Source of the DNA: Nitrospirillum sp034653355
GTDB taxonomy: Bacteria > Pseudomonadota > Alphaproteobacteria > Azospirillales > Azospirillaceae
Length of the DNA stretch: 64,000 nt
Assembly (NCBI RefSeq): GCF_034653355.1
Contig: NZ_JAYEER010000001.1
Coordinates: 496,001-560,000, forward strand
Direction of reading: 5' to 3'
The translations under genes and the position numbers were made by a program. This document shows positions 54,566-63,183 of this stretch, one piece after another; the stretch's first letter is position 1; each line of letters starts with the position of its first letter. Below the pieces are notes generated by a model, which saw only the letters and a program-made list of their open reading frames with translations, made no database searches and was not told the origin of the DNA.

Positions 54566-55081
54566 ATGAACCACATCCGCATTGCCGCCCCAGCCCTGGC
54601 GGCCGCCTTCCTGGCCATGGCCTTGCCGGTGGCCGTCCGGGCGGCGACCACCCCCAACGCCGCAAGCGAGGTGGTGGCCTGCAAGAAGATCGCCGACCGG
54701 GACCAACGCCTGGCCTGCTTCGACAAGAGCAGCGATGGATTGGAAGCGGAGATGAAGAAGGTGGAGGCCACCTTCGGCAGCCCGCCCAGCGTCAAGGCCG
54801 ACCAGACCGAGGCCACGTTCGGCAAGCATGAGCCGCCCCCGCCGCCGGTGGCGGCGGAACTGGACAACATCCAGTCCCGCATCGTCTCCATGCGTCCCGA
54901 TCCCGCCGGCCGGCCCGTCTTCACCCTGGAAAACGGCCAGGTTTGGCGCTCGCAGGAAAACGCCCGCATCCACCTGAAGGGCGGCGAGAGCGCCACCGTG
55001 TCCCATTCGATGCTGGGCATGGGCTACCAGCTGCAGGTGGGCGACATGTCCTACAGCCTGAGCGTGGTGCGGGAGCGCTGA
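54566..55081 (+). CDS. Exported hypothetical protein
   Basis: A 171-aa protein with a signal peptide (APALAAAFLAMALPVAVRA). Two cysteines in VVACKKIADRDQRLACFDKS recall a pattern seen in several small periplasmic proteins. The C-terminal part is strand-rich (PVFTLENGQVWRSQENARIH, GYQLQVGDMSYSLSVV). I do not know the family. A terminator follows. It is in the same direction as the TonB receptor, 133 bp after it. Confidence 0.65.
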   Translation: MNHIRIAAPALAAAFLAMALPVAVRAATTPNAASEVVACKKIADRDQRLACFDKSSDGLEAEMKKVEATFGSPPSVKADQTEATFGKHEPPPPPVAAELDNIQSRIVSMRPDPAGRPVFTLENGQVWRSQENARIHLKGGESATVSHSMLGMGYQLQVGDMSYSLSVVRER

Positions 55082-55100
55082 CGCCGGCAGGCCCCAATGG

Positions 55101-55136
55101 AAACGGGCGGGATCGTTTCCCGCCCGTTTTACTTTG
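55101..55136 (+). terminator. Rho-independent terminator
   Basis: AAACGGGCGGGA (55101-55112) pairs with TCCCGCCCGTTT (55118-55129), and T-rich TTTTACTTT follows. It ends the small exported-protein gene. Confidence 0.75.
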
Positions 55137-55151
55137 CAAACATGCCGCTGT

Positions 55152-56756
55152 TTAGTTCTGCGCCGGGCTGCCGGCGACGATGAACTTGCGGATGTCCTGG
55201 GTCAGCTTCTCGATGGCCTGGGGCTGCACGTACATCATGTGGCCGCCGGGGTAGTAGTTGAACGATACCCGGCCGGTGGGCACGCCGCCGGCGTTGAAGC
55301 TGTTCTCGGTATGGAAGAACGGCGTCGCCAGGTCATAGTAGCCCATGGCGACGAAAGCCTTCATGCCCTTGTTCTGGCGCATGGCGTCGCCCACGAAGGG
55401 GCCGACGTCGGTGCCGCGGTAGGGCTCGCCGCCGCCGCCATCCACCTGGGCGTAGTTCCAGCGGCGGTAGAGGGAGCCCAGCACCTTGTACTCCCGCCCG
55501 CCCATGTCCAGGCCCAGGTCGTTGCGGAAATAGGTGTTCACCACGGCGCTGAACGCCCCGCTCATGCCGTTCAGCGAGGGGTCGTTGTCCGGCCGCTCGC
55601 CCGAGCTGTCGTAATCCTCGCCCAGGTAGCGGCCGTCGATGCGGCCGATGCTCTTGCCCTGGTCGCGCAGCAACTCCTTCATGAAACGGTGGTCCTGGAT
55701 CTTCAGGTTCGACTGCTCGATGAAGGCCGGGGACAGGCCGGTGAAATGGGCCAGCTTGGCCACCACCGCCTTGTGCTGCTCCGGCGACAGCCGGTTGCCC
55801 TGGATGAGGGCCGAGGCGTACTCGGTCGCCGCGAACTGGCGGGCGTCGGCCAGGAACTTGTCGAAGCCCATGGAGGTGTCGGCCACCTTCTTGTGGTACC
55901 AGGCCGTGGCGGCGTAGCTGGGCAGGAAGGACCAGTAGGGCACCAGGTTGCCCCGCGTGAAGGTCAGCGAGGTGTAGTCCATGGCCGGCGAGATCAGGAT
56001 GATGCCGTTCAGGGACACGGTGGAGGTGGTGCCGCTCAGTTCCGGCAGCATGGCGCCGGTCCGGATGCCGCCATAGCTTTCACCGCCCAGGAACTTGGGG
56101 CTGTTCCAGCGCTTGTTGTTGCCCAGCCAGACGCGCACGAATTGCGCGACCGACTTCGCGTCCTCCTTCACGCCGAGGAAGTCCTTCTCCTCCCCTTTGC
56201 CGACGGCGTGGCTGTAGCCGGTGGCGACCGGGTCGATGAACACCAGATCGGTCACGTCCAGGATGGAATAAGCGTTGTCCACCAGCGGGAAGGGCGGCGG
56301 GCCCGGATTCTCGGCATCCGCCGGGATCTGCACGCGCTTAGGGCCAAAGACGCCCATGTGCAGCCACAGGCTGGCGGAGCCAGGGCCGCCATTATAGAGA
56401 AAGGTCACCGGCCGCGTGGCGGGATTGGCGCCCTTCTTGGTGTAGGCGACGGAGAAGATGCTGGCGACGGGTTCACCCTTCTCATCGCGCAGATAGGTCT
56501 CTCCGGCCGAAACGGTGTAGTCGATACGCTTGCCGTTGAAGGTGCCCGAGCGGTCGACGGTGACGCGCTTGGGCGCATCCACCTTGGACGCCCCATCGGG
56601 ACCGGCCTTCTGTCCACCGTCCTTGTGATCCTGCTTGTCGTCCTTCCTTTCCTGCGCGATGCCCATCACGGCAGGAGCCATGACCGCCGGCACCGTCACG
56701 GCCAGCACGGCCGCCACCAGCAGTCCCCAACGCCTATTCTTCACTGGAACCCCCAT
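55152..56756 (-). CDS. S10 family serine carboxypeptidase-like protein
   Basis: A 534-aa exported protein with a signal peptide in the first ~35 residues. The S10 layout is clear: TFLYNGGPGSASLWLHMGVF (oxyanion region), LVFIDPVATGYSHA, and the nucleophile KFLGGESYGGIRTG (Ser227). The acid is probably in FVAMGYYDLATPFFHTENSF and the histidine in YYPGGHMMYVQPQAIEKL. Such enzymes remove C-terminal residues from peptides, here in the periplasm or outside. It is divergent from the MipA/OmpV gene. With the TonB receptor and the S8 protease nearby, it may contribute to protein or peptide degradation. Confidence 0.88.
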   Translation of the reverse strand: MGVPVKNRRWGLLVAAVLAVTVPAVMAPAVMGIAQERKDDKQDHKDGGQKAGPDGASKVDAPKRVTVDRSGTFNGKRIDYTVSAGETYLRDEKGEPVASIFSVAYTKKGANPATRPVTFLYNGGPGSASLWLHMGVFGPKRVQIPADAENPGPPPFPLVDNAYSILDVTDLVFIDPVATGYSHAVGKGEEKDFLGVKEDAKSVAQFVRVWLGNNKRWNSPKFLGGESYGGIRTGAMLPELSGTTSTVSLNGIILISPAMDYTSLTFTRGNLVPYWSFLPSYAATAWYHKKVADTSMGFDKFLADARQFAATEYASALIQGNRLSPEQHKAVVAKLAHFTGLSPAFIEQSNLKIQDHRFMKELLRDQGKSIGRIDGRYLGEDYDSSGERPDNDPSLNGMSGAFSAVVNTYFRNDLGLDMGGREYKVLGSLYRRWNYAQVDGGGGEPYRGTDVGPFVGDAMRQNKGMKAFVAMGYYDLATPFFHTENSFNAGGVPTGRVSFNYYPGGHMMYVQPQAIEKLTQDIRKFIVAGSPAQN

Positions 56757-57130
56757 TCTTCATTATGCGGACCATAAGCCCGTGTCCCGGACCCCGCTTC
56801 CGTGACACCGCCCGCCCCGTTTCTGCCAATGGGGCGGCCCGATGGGCGGCAGCGTAACAAAAGCGGTGGTGAAATGGGGCTCTGATAAAAGTTTTAAGCG
56901 GGGGCATAGACTGCGGCTCCATGAACGACCGCCGATGGGATGCGAAGCCGCCGCCGAAGGCTCGCTGAAGGCCGCCCCGGGTTGGCGTCCTCAACCAGGC
57001 GGGATGGTCGCCCGCGGCCATTTTCCGCGCCACGGGAACCTTTGGACCATTTCCGCGTTTCAGGGTTGGCGTGGTTCCGCGCCGATCCCCCGGCCCAAAA
57101 AACCCCTCTCCCTGGAGGCAAAAACAAATC
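56757..57130. other. Divergent gap between the S10 and MipA/OmpV genes
   Basis: 374 bp holding the promoters of two divergent genes. I see no distinct operator. Short open frames here do not resemble known proteins. Confidence 0.45.
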
Positions 57131-58018
57131 ATGGACGTTCCCGGCGCCCCGTACCCGCGGCGGAGCATCCGTCGCCCCGCCCGTCGCCCCGCGCTGATCC
57201 GCCTTATGCTCGGCCTGGCGCTCTGCCTGCTCTGTCTGACGCCCGGCAAGGCGCGGGCACAGACACCCTCCCCCCTCAGTGAATGGCAATATTCGGCCGG
57301 TGTGCTGTTGCGGTCGAAGTTCGAGAATCCGCTGCCCACCTGGGATGTCAGCGTCGGGGCCGCGACTTCGTTCCAGCCGCGGTACGTCGGCTCCTCCGAA
57401 TACCATGTGCAGCCGGGCATCAACCTGGATGTGCGCTACAAGGACATCGCCTTCTTCTCCATGGGGGAAGGTGTCGGCGTCAACCTGCTGCGCGGGGAGA
57501 ATTTCCGCGCCGGCCTCGCCCTGGGCTTCGATGTCGGCCGCGACCAGGATGACAGTTCCCAGCTGCGCGGCCTGGGCGACATTTCGCCCGCGCCGGAGGC
57601 CAAGGTGTTCGCGGAGTACACCATCTTCCCCGTCGTGCTGCGCACCGCCGTGCGGCGCGGCTTCGGCGGCAACAACGGCTGGGTGGGGGACATCAGCGCC
57701 TATCTGCCCGTCGCCGGGTCGGAGCGTTTCTTCGTCTTCGTCGGCCCGACCGCGACCTATGCCGACTCCTCCTACATGCGGCGCTATTTCGGCATCAACC
57801 CCAACCAATCCATCCGCAGCGGGTACCGGCAATACACGCCAGGCAGCGGTTTCAGCAGCGCCGGCTTCGGCTCCAGCGCCGTATGGTTCTGGACGGAACA
57901 TTGGTTCATGACGGCGGACGGCGCCTACCAGAGGCTGCTGGGCGACGCCGCCGACAGCCCCATCACCCGCGCCCATTCGCAGCTGACCCTGAACCTGAGC
58001 GTCGCCTACCGGTTCTGA
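57131..58018 (+). CDS. MipA/OmpV family outer-membrane protein
   Basis: A 295-aa protein with a signal peptide (LMLGLALCLLCLTPGKARA) after a basic N-terminus. The mature part consists of beta strands and matches the MipA/OmpV layout: WDVSVGAATSFQPRYVGSSE, INLDVRYKDIAFFSMGEGVG, FRAGLALGFDVGRDQDDSSQ, LRGLGDISPAPEAKVFAEY, VFVGPTATYADSSYMRRYFG and the terminal LNLSVAYRF. Members are outer-membrane barrels, and MipA of E. coli scaffolds murein enzymes. The start at 57131 lies after GGAGG; an earlier GTG at 57071 is possible. Confidence 0.82.
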   Translation: MDVPGAPYPRRSIRRPARRPALIRLMLGLALCLLCLTPGKARAQTPSPLSEWQYSAGVLLRSKFENPLPTWDVSVGAATSFQPRYVGSSEYHVQPGINLDVRYKDIAFFSMGEGVGVNLLRGENFRAGLALGFDVGRDQDDSSQLRGLGDISPAPEAKVFAEYTIFPVVLRTAVRRGFGGNNGWVGDISAYLPVAGSERFFVFVGPTATYADSSYMRRYFGINPNQSIRSGYRQYTPGSGFSSAGFGSSAVWFWTEHWFMTADGAYQRLLGDAADSPITRAHSQLTLNLSVAYRF

Positions 58019-58150
58019 CCGCACGATATTCACGCCTATGCGGTTGGCGGCGCGCGCCCAACCACCCTAAGATGGTGGCGACAGAGGAAATACAGCCCTG
58101 GCGGGGTTGGCGCATGCCGAGCCCCGCCAGGGCCTTGGGGGAACCGCACC

Positions 58151-60595
58151 ATGCCACGCGTGATCAAGGTTTTCGATGCGTCGGCGCAGGCCCTGGCGGC
58201 GCTGCCCGGCGTCCGCCTGCTGCAGGACTATCCGGCCTTCCGCATCGTGGAGGTGGACGGCGATGCCGCCGCCACGGCGGTGCTGGCCACCGGCCTGACG
58301 GAGGACATCAGCGCCCTGTACACGCTGACCATGGCAAACACGGGCGCCGCCCCCATCGACACCGGCATTCCCCGCGTGGCCGCCGACGGCAGCCATGAGG
58401 CCCACCCCGCCTATGGGGACCAGGCCGCCTTGGCCCCGGGCGCCCATCACTACATCGTGCAGTTCGTCGGCCCCATCCAGGACGCGTGGCTGGCCGCCGT
58501 GGCGGCCACCGGCGCGGAGGTGGTGGAGCCCTATCAGCACTTCGCCATCATCGTCCGCGCCACCGCCGACGAGGCGGGCCTGCTGAGCCAGTTGGGCGCC
58601 GTCCGATGGGTGGGCCATCTGCCCTATGCCGCCCGCCTGATCCACGAGGTCGACACGCTGGCGGCCCCGCCGGCGCCGGGCGCGCAACACGGCCACGCCC
58701 TGGCCGACGCCTACACGGTGGAGTTCTTCGGCGCCGCCCAGGCCCACGGCCGGCAGGGCGACGTCGCCGCCGCGGGCTTCACCGTCGTGGAGGAGGCGCC
58801 GGGCAGCGCCCTGCTGGTGGTGGAAACGGCGGCGCCGGGCGAGGGTAGCCTGCGCGACAAGCTGCTGGCCCTGGCCCAGGTGCACGGGGTGAAGCGCATC
58901 GGCCGCCATGTGCTGCCCATGCCATCCACCGACCAGGCCACCCGCATCATCGGATCGGCCAGCGTGTTGACCGACGCCGCCGGCCTGGGGCTTAGCGGCG
59001 CCGGGGAGGTGGTCGCGATGTGCGACACCGGTTTGGACTCAGGCGACCCGGCCGCCATCCATCCCGATTTCGCCGGCCGCGTCCTGGCGCTGGAAAGCTA
59101 TCCCATCAGCCCCAGCTACGCCTCGCGCATCAACAATCCCGGCGCCGACGACGGCCCCGCCGACCGCAACCGCGGCCACGGCACCCATACCGCCGGGGCC
59201 CTGCTGGGGGATGGCACCGCCAGCGCCGAACTGCCCAACCTGGCCGGCCCGGTGCGGGGCCTGGCTTACAAGGCCCAGGTGATCATGCAGGCGGTGGAAC
59301 AGTACCTGGACTGGAAGCCGGTCGAAGGACAGACCACCCCGCCACCCTATTCCCTGGCGGGCCTGCCCAGCGACCTGAAGGTGCTGTACAGCGCGGCCTA
59401 CGGCAAAGGCGCCCGCATCCATTCCAATTCCTGGGGCGGCGGCACCAAGCAAGCCTACAACTCCTACTGCACGGACATCGACACCTTCATCTGGAACAAT
59501 CCGGACTTCTGCATCGTCTTCTCCGCCGGCAACGACGGCAGCGACGGTGACGGCGACGGCCGAATTGATCCCGGCAGCGTCACCCCGCCCGGAACGGCCA
59601 AGAACTGCATCACCGTGGGCGCCTGCGCCAACAACCGGCGGGACATCAACATCACCAACGGCGCCAAGTGGGGCAGCAAGGCCGCCCCCGTCGACGCCTT
59701 GGTGGCGGGTGGCCCGGACCAGATGGCGCCCTTCAGCAGCCGGGGTCCCACCCAGGATGGGCGGATAAAGCCGGACGTGGTCGCGCCCGGCACCTTCATC
59801 CTGTCGACCCGGTCGCAGCGTCTGGCCAGCTACAATGGCCAGACGCCCTATTACGCCCCAGCCACGCCCTTTTACATGTATGAGAGCGGCACCAGCACGG
59901 CGGCCCCCCTGGTCGCCGGGGCCATCACCCTGATCCGCGAGTATCTACGCACGCAGGTGGGCCTGCCCTCGCCGTCGGCCGCCCTGCTGAAGGCGGCGCT
60001 GATCGCCGGCGCGGTCCCCTTGGGCGGCACGGCGCCGGGGGTGGAAGATGGCCCCCTGCCGGACATCAACCAGGGTTTCGGCCGTGTTCACCTGGACACC
60101 ATCCTGGCGCCGGCGCCCCCCCTTCGCGCCACCTTCCTGGATGGCAACGGCGTCGCCACCGGCGACCTTTACCAATACAGCCTGCAGGTGGCGGCGGATG
60201 GCAGCCCCCTGCGGGTGGTGATGGCCTACAGCGACTATCCCGGCGCCAGCCTGGTGAACAACCTGAACCTGGTGCTGCGTGGGCCCGACGGCTCCACCCT
60301 CACCGGCAACGCCGGCCTTGGCGGGCAAGGCTCCAATGGGCAAAGCTTGGACAGCGCCAACAACGTGGAGGCCATCGCCGTGTCCTCGGCGGCGGCCGGC
60401 ATCTGGACCGTGCAGGTGGTCGGCGCCAACGTGCCCCACGACCGCAGCCCTTCGCCCTGGCCCTGCTGGCCGCCGGTTGAAAAAAGGCGGCGCCCCCAAG
60501 GCCGCCGCCCTTCTCTTTCAACGTGTCCGGACAGCACCGTTCCCAACACCAGCCCGGGGTCTGATCGCCGGGGTGGCCGGTGCCGCGCGTTCTGA
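58151..60595 (+). CDS. S8 family serine protease (tail frameshifted)
   Basis: An 814-aa reading frame. The subtilisin triad is complete: Asp292 in VVAMCDTGLDSG, His343 in RGHGTHTAGALLGDG and Ser582 in YESGTSTAAPLVAG. A long N-terminal region (~270 residues) holds repeated strand-helix units, probably a propeptide or adhesion part, but there is no classical signal peptide. A C-terminal beta domain follows (LRVVMAYSDYPGASLVNNLN, NVEAIAVSSAAAGIWTVQVV). After GANVPH the frame turns into Arg/Pro-rich text. One base over, it reads PQPFALALLAAG and stops at 60478, directly before a terminator. Adding a G at about 60440 repairs it, giving about 776 aa. Confidence 0.88.
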   Translation: MPRVIKVFDASAQALAALPGVRLLQDYPAFRIVEVDGDAAATAVLATGLTEDISALYTLTMANTGAAPIDTGIPRVAADGSHEAHPAYGDQAALAPGAHHYIVQFVGPIQDAWLAAVAATGAEVVEPYQHFAIIVRATADEAGLLSQLGAVRWVGHLPYAARLIHEVDTLAAPPAPGAQHGHALADAYTVEFFGAAQAHGRQGDVAAAGFTVVEEAPGSALLVVETAAPGEGSLRDKLLALAQVHGVKRIGRHVLPMPSTDQATRIIGSASVLTDAAGLGLSGAGEVVAMCDTGLDSGDPAAIHPDFAGRVLALESYPISPSYASRINNPGADDGPADRNRGHGTHTAGALLGDGTASAELPNLAGPVRGLAYKAQVIMQAVEQYLDWKPVEGQTTPPPYSLAGLPSDLKVLYSAAYGKGARIHSNSWGGGTKQAYNSYCTDIDTFIWNNPDFCIVFSAGNDGSDGDGDGRIDPGSVTPPGTAKNCITVGACANNRRDINITNGAKWGSKAAPVDALVAGGPDQMAPFSSRGPTQDGRIKPDVVAPGTFILSTRSQRLASYNGQTPYYAPATPFYMYESGTSTAAPLVAGAITLIREYLRTQVGLPSPSAALLKAALIAGAVPLGGTAPGVEDGPLPDINQGFGRVHLDTILAPAPPLRATFLDGNGVATGDLYQYSLQVAADGSPLRVVMAYSDYPGASLVNNLNLVLRGPDGSTLTGNAGLGGQGSNGQSLDSANNVEAIAVSSAAAGIWTVQVVGANVPHDRSPSPWPCWPPVEKRRRPQGRRPSLSTCPDSTVPNTSPGSDRRGGRCRAF
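60480..60513 (-). terminator. Terminator for glnK (possibly bidirectional)
   Basis: GGCGGC (60486-60491) pairs with GCCGCC (60501-60506). On the minus strand six T follow, ending glnK transcription. On the plus strand TTCTCTTT follows, so it may also serve the S8 gene. Confidence 0.7.
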
Positions 60596-60604
60596 CCGGC
60601 GGCG

Positions 60605-60943
60605 TTACAGCGCGTCGGTGTCGGTCTCACCCGTGCGGATACGCACGGCTTGCGCCAGTTCCAGGACGAAGATCTTGCCGTCGCCGATCTTGCCGGTGTT
60701 GGCGGCGGCCTGGATGGCCTCCACCGCCTTGTCGGCCAGGTCGTCAGGCACGGCCACTTCGATCTTCATCTTGGGCAGGAAACTGACGGCGTATTCAGCG
60801 CCCCGGTAGATCTCGGTCTGGCCCTTTTGCCGGCCATAGCCCTTGACCTCGGTGACGGTCAGGCCCTGGACCCCCAGGCCGGTCAGGGCGTCGCGCACCT
60901 CATCCAGCTTGAAGGGTTTGATCACCGCGATAATGAACTTCAT
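60605..60943 (-). CDS. glnK: Nitrogen regulatory protein P-II
   Basis: A 112-aa protein of exact P-II length. It begins MKFIIAVIKPFKLDEVRDAL, carries the T-loop with Tyr51 (RGAEYAVSF), the uridylylation site, and KMKIEVAVPDDLADKAVEAI, then GKIGDGKIFVLELAQAVRIR, both signature regions. P-II proteins bind ATP/ADP and 2-oxoglutarate and block the AmtB channel under nitrogen sufficiency. It lies 152 bp downstream of amtB on the same strand, the reverse of the common glnK-amtB order. It is named glnK for its amtB linkage; glnB cannot be excluded. Confidence 0.93.
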   Translation of the reverse strand: MKFIIAVIKPFKLDEVRDALTGLGVQGLTVTEVKGYGRQKGQTEIYRGAEYAVSFLPKMKIEVAVPDDLADKAVEAIQAAANTGKIGDGKIFVLELAQAVRIRTGETDTDAL

Positions 60944-61095
60944 CAGACCACTCCCTGATTGGATATTCGTGATCGCCGGGGGCGGGTCGGCCGGGTCAGT
61001 CTAACATCGCCGGCCGATTTCTGTTCCCACGGATCCGCTTGGACTTCAGTCCCTTAGGGATAGCTTGGCCATCCCCAAGGATACGCAACCAAGGC

Positions 61096-62511
61096 TCAGT
61101 GGATGGACTCGCCGTGCAGGGCGATGTCCAGGCCGTCGCGCTCGACGTCCTCATCCACGCGCAGGCCGATGACCAGGTCGATCACCTTCAGCAGGATGAA
61201 GGTGATGACGCCACACCACACGATGGTGAAGGCCACACCTTCCAGCTGGGTGATGACCTGGGCGGCATTGCCCTCGATCAGGCCCAGCTTCGTGTCCGGC
61301 GCGTCCTTCAGCGTGGCGGCGAAGGCCCCCTCGCTGTTGGCCACCGCCATCTTGGCGAACACGCCGGTCAGGACGGCGCCGACGATGCCGCCGATGCCGT
61401 GCACGCCGAAGGCGTCCAGGCTGTCGTCATAGCCCAGGGCCTTCTTCAGCGAGGTGGCGGAGAAGAAGCAGATGATGCCGACGGCGATGCCGATGGCGAA
61501 GGCGCCCACGGTGTCGACGAAACCGGCGGCCGGGGTGATGGCCACCAGGCCGGCGACGGCGCCGGAGATGATGCCCAGGACCGAGGGCTTGCCCTTCACG
61601 GCCCACTCAACGAACACCCAGGCCAGCGCGGCGGCGGCGGTGGCCACCTGGGTCACGGTCATGGCCATGCCGGCGCGCGGACCGGCCGTCAGGGCCGAAC
61701 CGGCGTTGAAGCCGAACCAGCCCACCCACAGCAGCGAGGCGCCGATGAGGCTCAGCACCAGGTTGTGCGGGCTGAAGTCGGCATTGGGGTAGCCCTTGCG
61801 CTTGCCGATCACCAGGCAGGCCACCAGGCCGGCGATGCCGGCGTTGATGTGCACCACCGTGCCGCCGGCGAAGTCCAGCACGCCCAGCTTGGCCAGGTAG
61901 CCGTTGGGGTGCCACACCGTGTGGGCCACGGGGGCGTAGACGACCAGCGACCACAGCGTGATGAAGATCAGCATGGCCGAGAACTTCATGCGATCGGCGA
62001 AGGCGCCGGTGATCAGCGCCGGCGTGATGATCGCGAAGGTCATCTGGTACATCATGAACACCGGCTCCGGGATCGTCGGGGCCAGGGCGTGGGTGCCGGT
62101 CGGGTCCATGCCCGCCAGCAGCACGCGGCTGAAGCCGCCGATGAATTCCTTGGCGTCGGCGGCGTCGCTGGCGGCGGAAAAGGCCAGGCTGTATTCGACC
62201 AGCGCCCACAGCACGGTCACCAGGCAGGTGATGGCGAAGCTCTGCATCACCATGGCCAGCACGTTGAACTTCCGGACCATGCCGCCGTAGAACAGCGCCA
62301 GGCCGGGAATGGTCATCATCAGCACCAGCGCCGTGGACGTCAGCATCCACGCCGTGTCGCCCCCACTGATGGTGGGCGCTGCGGGCGCCGCAGCGGCGGC
62401 CGCGGCCGCGGCGGGGGCCGCGGCGTCCTGAGCGAAGGCCAGCGCCGGCGCCATGCCGGCCAGCGCCATCACCATCAATCCAAGTAAACGGTTCCCAAGC
62501 AAACGGTTCAT
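61096..62511 (-). CDS. amtB: Ammonium transporter
   Basis: A 471-aa protein with a signal peptide (LGLMVMALAGMAPALAFAQ), an Ala-rich stretch and eleven membrane helices. Family motifs are clear: TALVLMMTIPGLALFYGGMV, VYAPVAHTVWHPNGYLAKLG, DFAGGTVVHINAGIAGLVAC, GWFGFNAGSALTAGPRAGMA and DDSLDAFGVHGIGGIVGAVL. The twin pore histidines are present in VHINAG and GVHGIGG. It conducts ammonia/ammonium across the inner membrane. The ATG at 62511 follows GGGGAGCCAG; an ATG at 62523 is possible. A weak sigma-54 site is about 95-110 bp upstream. Confidence 0.94.
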   Translation of the reverse strand: MNRLLGNRLLGLMVMALAGMAPALAFAQDAAAPAAAAAAAAAPAAPTISGGDTAWMLTSTALVLMMTIPGLALFYGGMVRKFNVLAMVMQSFAITCLVTVLWALVEYSLAFSAASDAADAKEFIGGFSRVLLAGMDPTGTHALAPTIPEPVFMMYQMTFAIITPALITGAFADRMKFSAMLIFITLWSLVVYAPVAHTVWHPNGYLAKLGVLDFAGGTVVHINAGIAGLVACLVIGKRKGYPNADFSPHNLVLSLIGASLLWVGWFGFNAGSALTAGPRAGMAMTVTQVATAAAALAWVFVEWAVKGKPSVLGIISGAVAGLVAITPAAGFVDTVGAFAIGIAVGIICFFSATSLKKALGYDDSLDAFGVHGIGGIVGAVLTGVFAKMAVANSEGAFAATLKDAPDTKLGLIEGNAAQVITQLEGVAFTIVWCGVITFILLKVIDLVIGLRVDEDVERDGLDIALHGESIH

Positions 62512-62604
62512 CTGGCTCCCCATTCCCGTTCGTTTAAGCCGGTTCCGGCACCCCCAGGTCTGCCCCGGGAACCGGTCCGGCCATCAGCCAACCGTCCACT
62601 CCTT

Positions 62605-62619
62605 TCAAAGTTCGTGCCG
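62605..62619 (-). promoter_or_regulatory. amtB: Weak sigma-54 promoter candidate for amtB
   Basis: On the minus strand CGGCAC-GAACT-TTGA has the -24 GG and correct spacing but GA instead of GC at -12. It is plausible because amtB genes are usually under NtrC/sigma-54 control. Confidence 0.35.
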
Positions 62620-63105
62620 CAGCGCGAATGGGGCCCGCGGGCGGCGGGAACGCTGGCCCGCATCCCCTTGTCCGCCACCCCCATTTGTTGCCGAAAGGTT
62701 AAAAAAATCGCACGCTTTTCGGGCCGACCGCCCGGCATCATCGAGCAATGCCTATATTTCAGGCATTTCACGCTTTGGCACAGCTTGTGGTTTCAGCTTA
62801 TTTTTGAAGCTGTTTCAAGCGGCTGGGCCTATTGGTTGCGCCAACCGTTTCGGAGGGAAACGTAGAATTTCGTTCCACGCCTAAAAATCGTGCACATTTT
62901 TTCAAATTCCGCCACATCGGCACAACTTATGGAAACCAGTTTCACTGAATAAATGGTTTCTCACAACTTCTCAGCGTAAAAAACACGCATCGGACCCGGG
63001 GCTTGGCAAATCAACCTTTTGTGGCCGTGTCGTCCACCCTGCGGCCAAGCGACCCAGGTCAGGAACGCCGGAGCGGCGCCTTATTTTCAGGCAGCCAGTC
63101 GCGAT

Positions 63106-63121
63106 TGGCACCGATCTTGCT
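63106..63121 (+). promoter_or_regulatory. Sigma-54 promoter of the outer-membrane protein gene
   Basis: TGGCAC-CGATC-TTGCT is an exact match to the -24/-12 consensus, 63 bp before the start at 63184. Confidence 0.8.
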
Positions 63122-63183
63122 GCATCGCAATACGCAGTCATCGCCTACATAAAACAATCAACAAGCCTCACGGAGAATAAACA

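Larger units (their letters stand above)
62512..63183. promoter_or_regulatory. Divergent control region amtB / outer-membrane protein
   Basis: A 672-bp gap with long AT-rich stretches (62690-63000 and 63120-63180). It includes a clear sigma-54 promoter on the plus strand (63106-63121), a weak one on the minus strand (62605-62619) and a small CAGCTT/AAGCTG hairpin near 62796-62814. No NtrC palindrome could be assigned with confidence. No gene was seen. Confidence 0.6.

Noticed and set aside
51214..55020. 1268-codon minus-strand open frame opposite the large TonB receptor
   Set aside because: The receptor on the plus strand has a signal peptide, plug, barrel and terminal Phe. The antisense frame is Val/Gly/Asp-rich shadow text and also covers a second real gene.
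62775..62790. Sigma-54 promoter in TTGGCACAGCTTGTGG
   Set aside because: The spacing between the GGCAC and TTG elements is only three bases instead of five.
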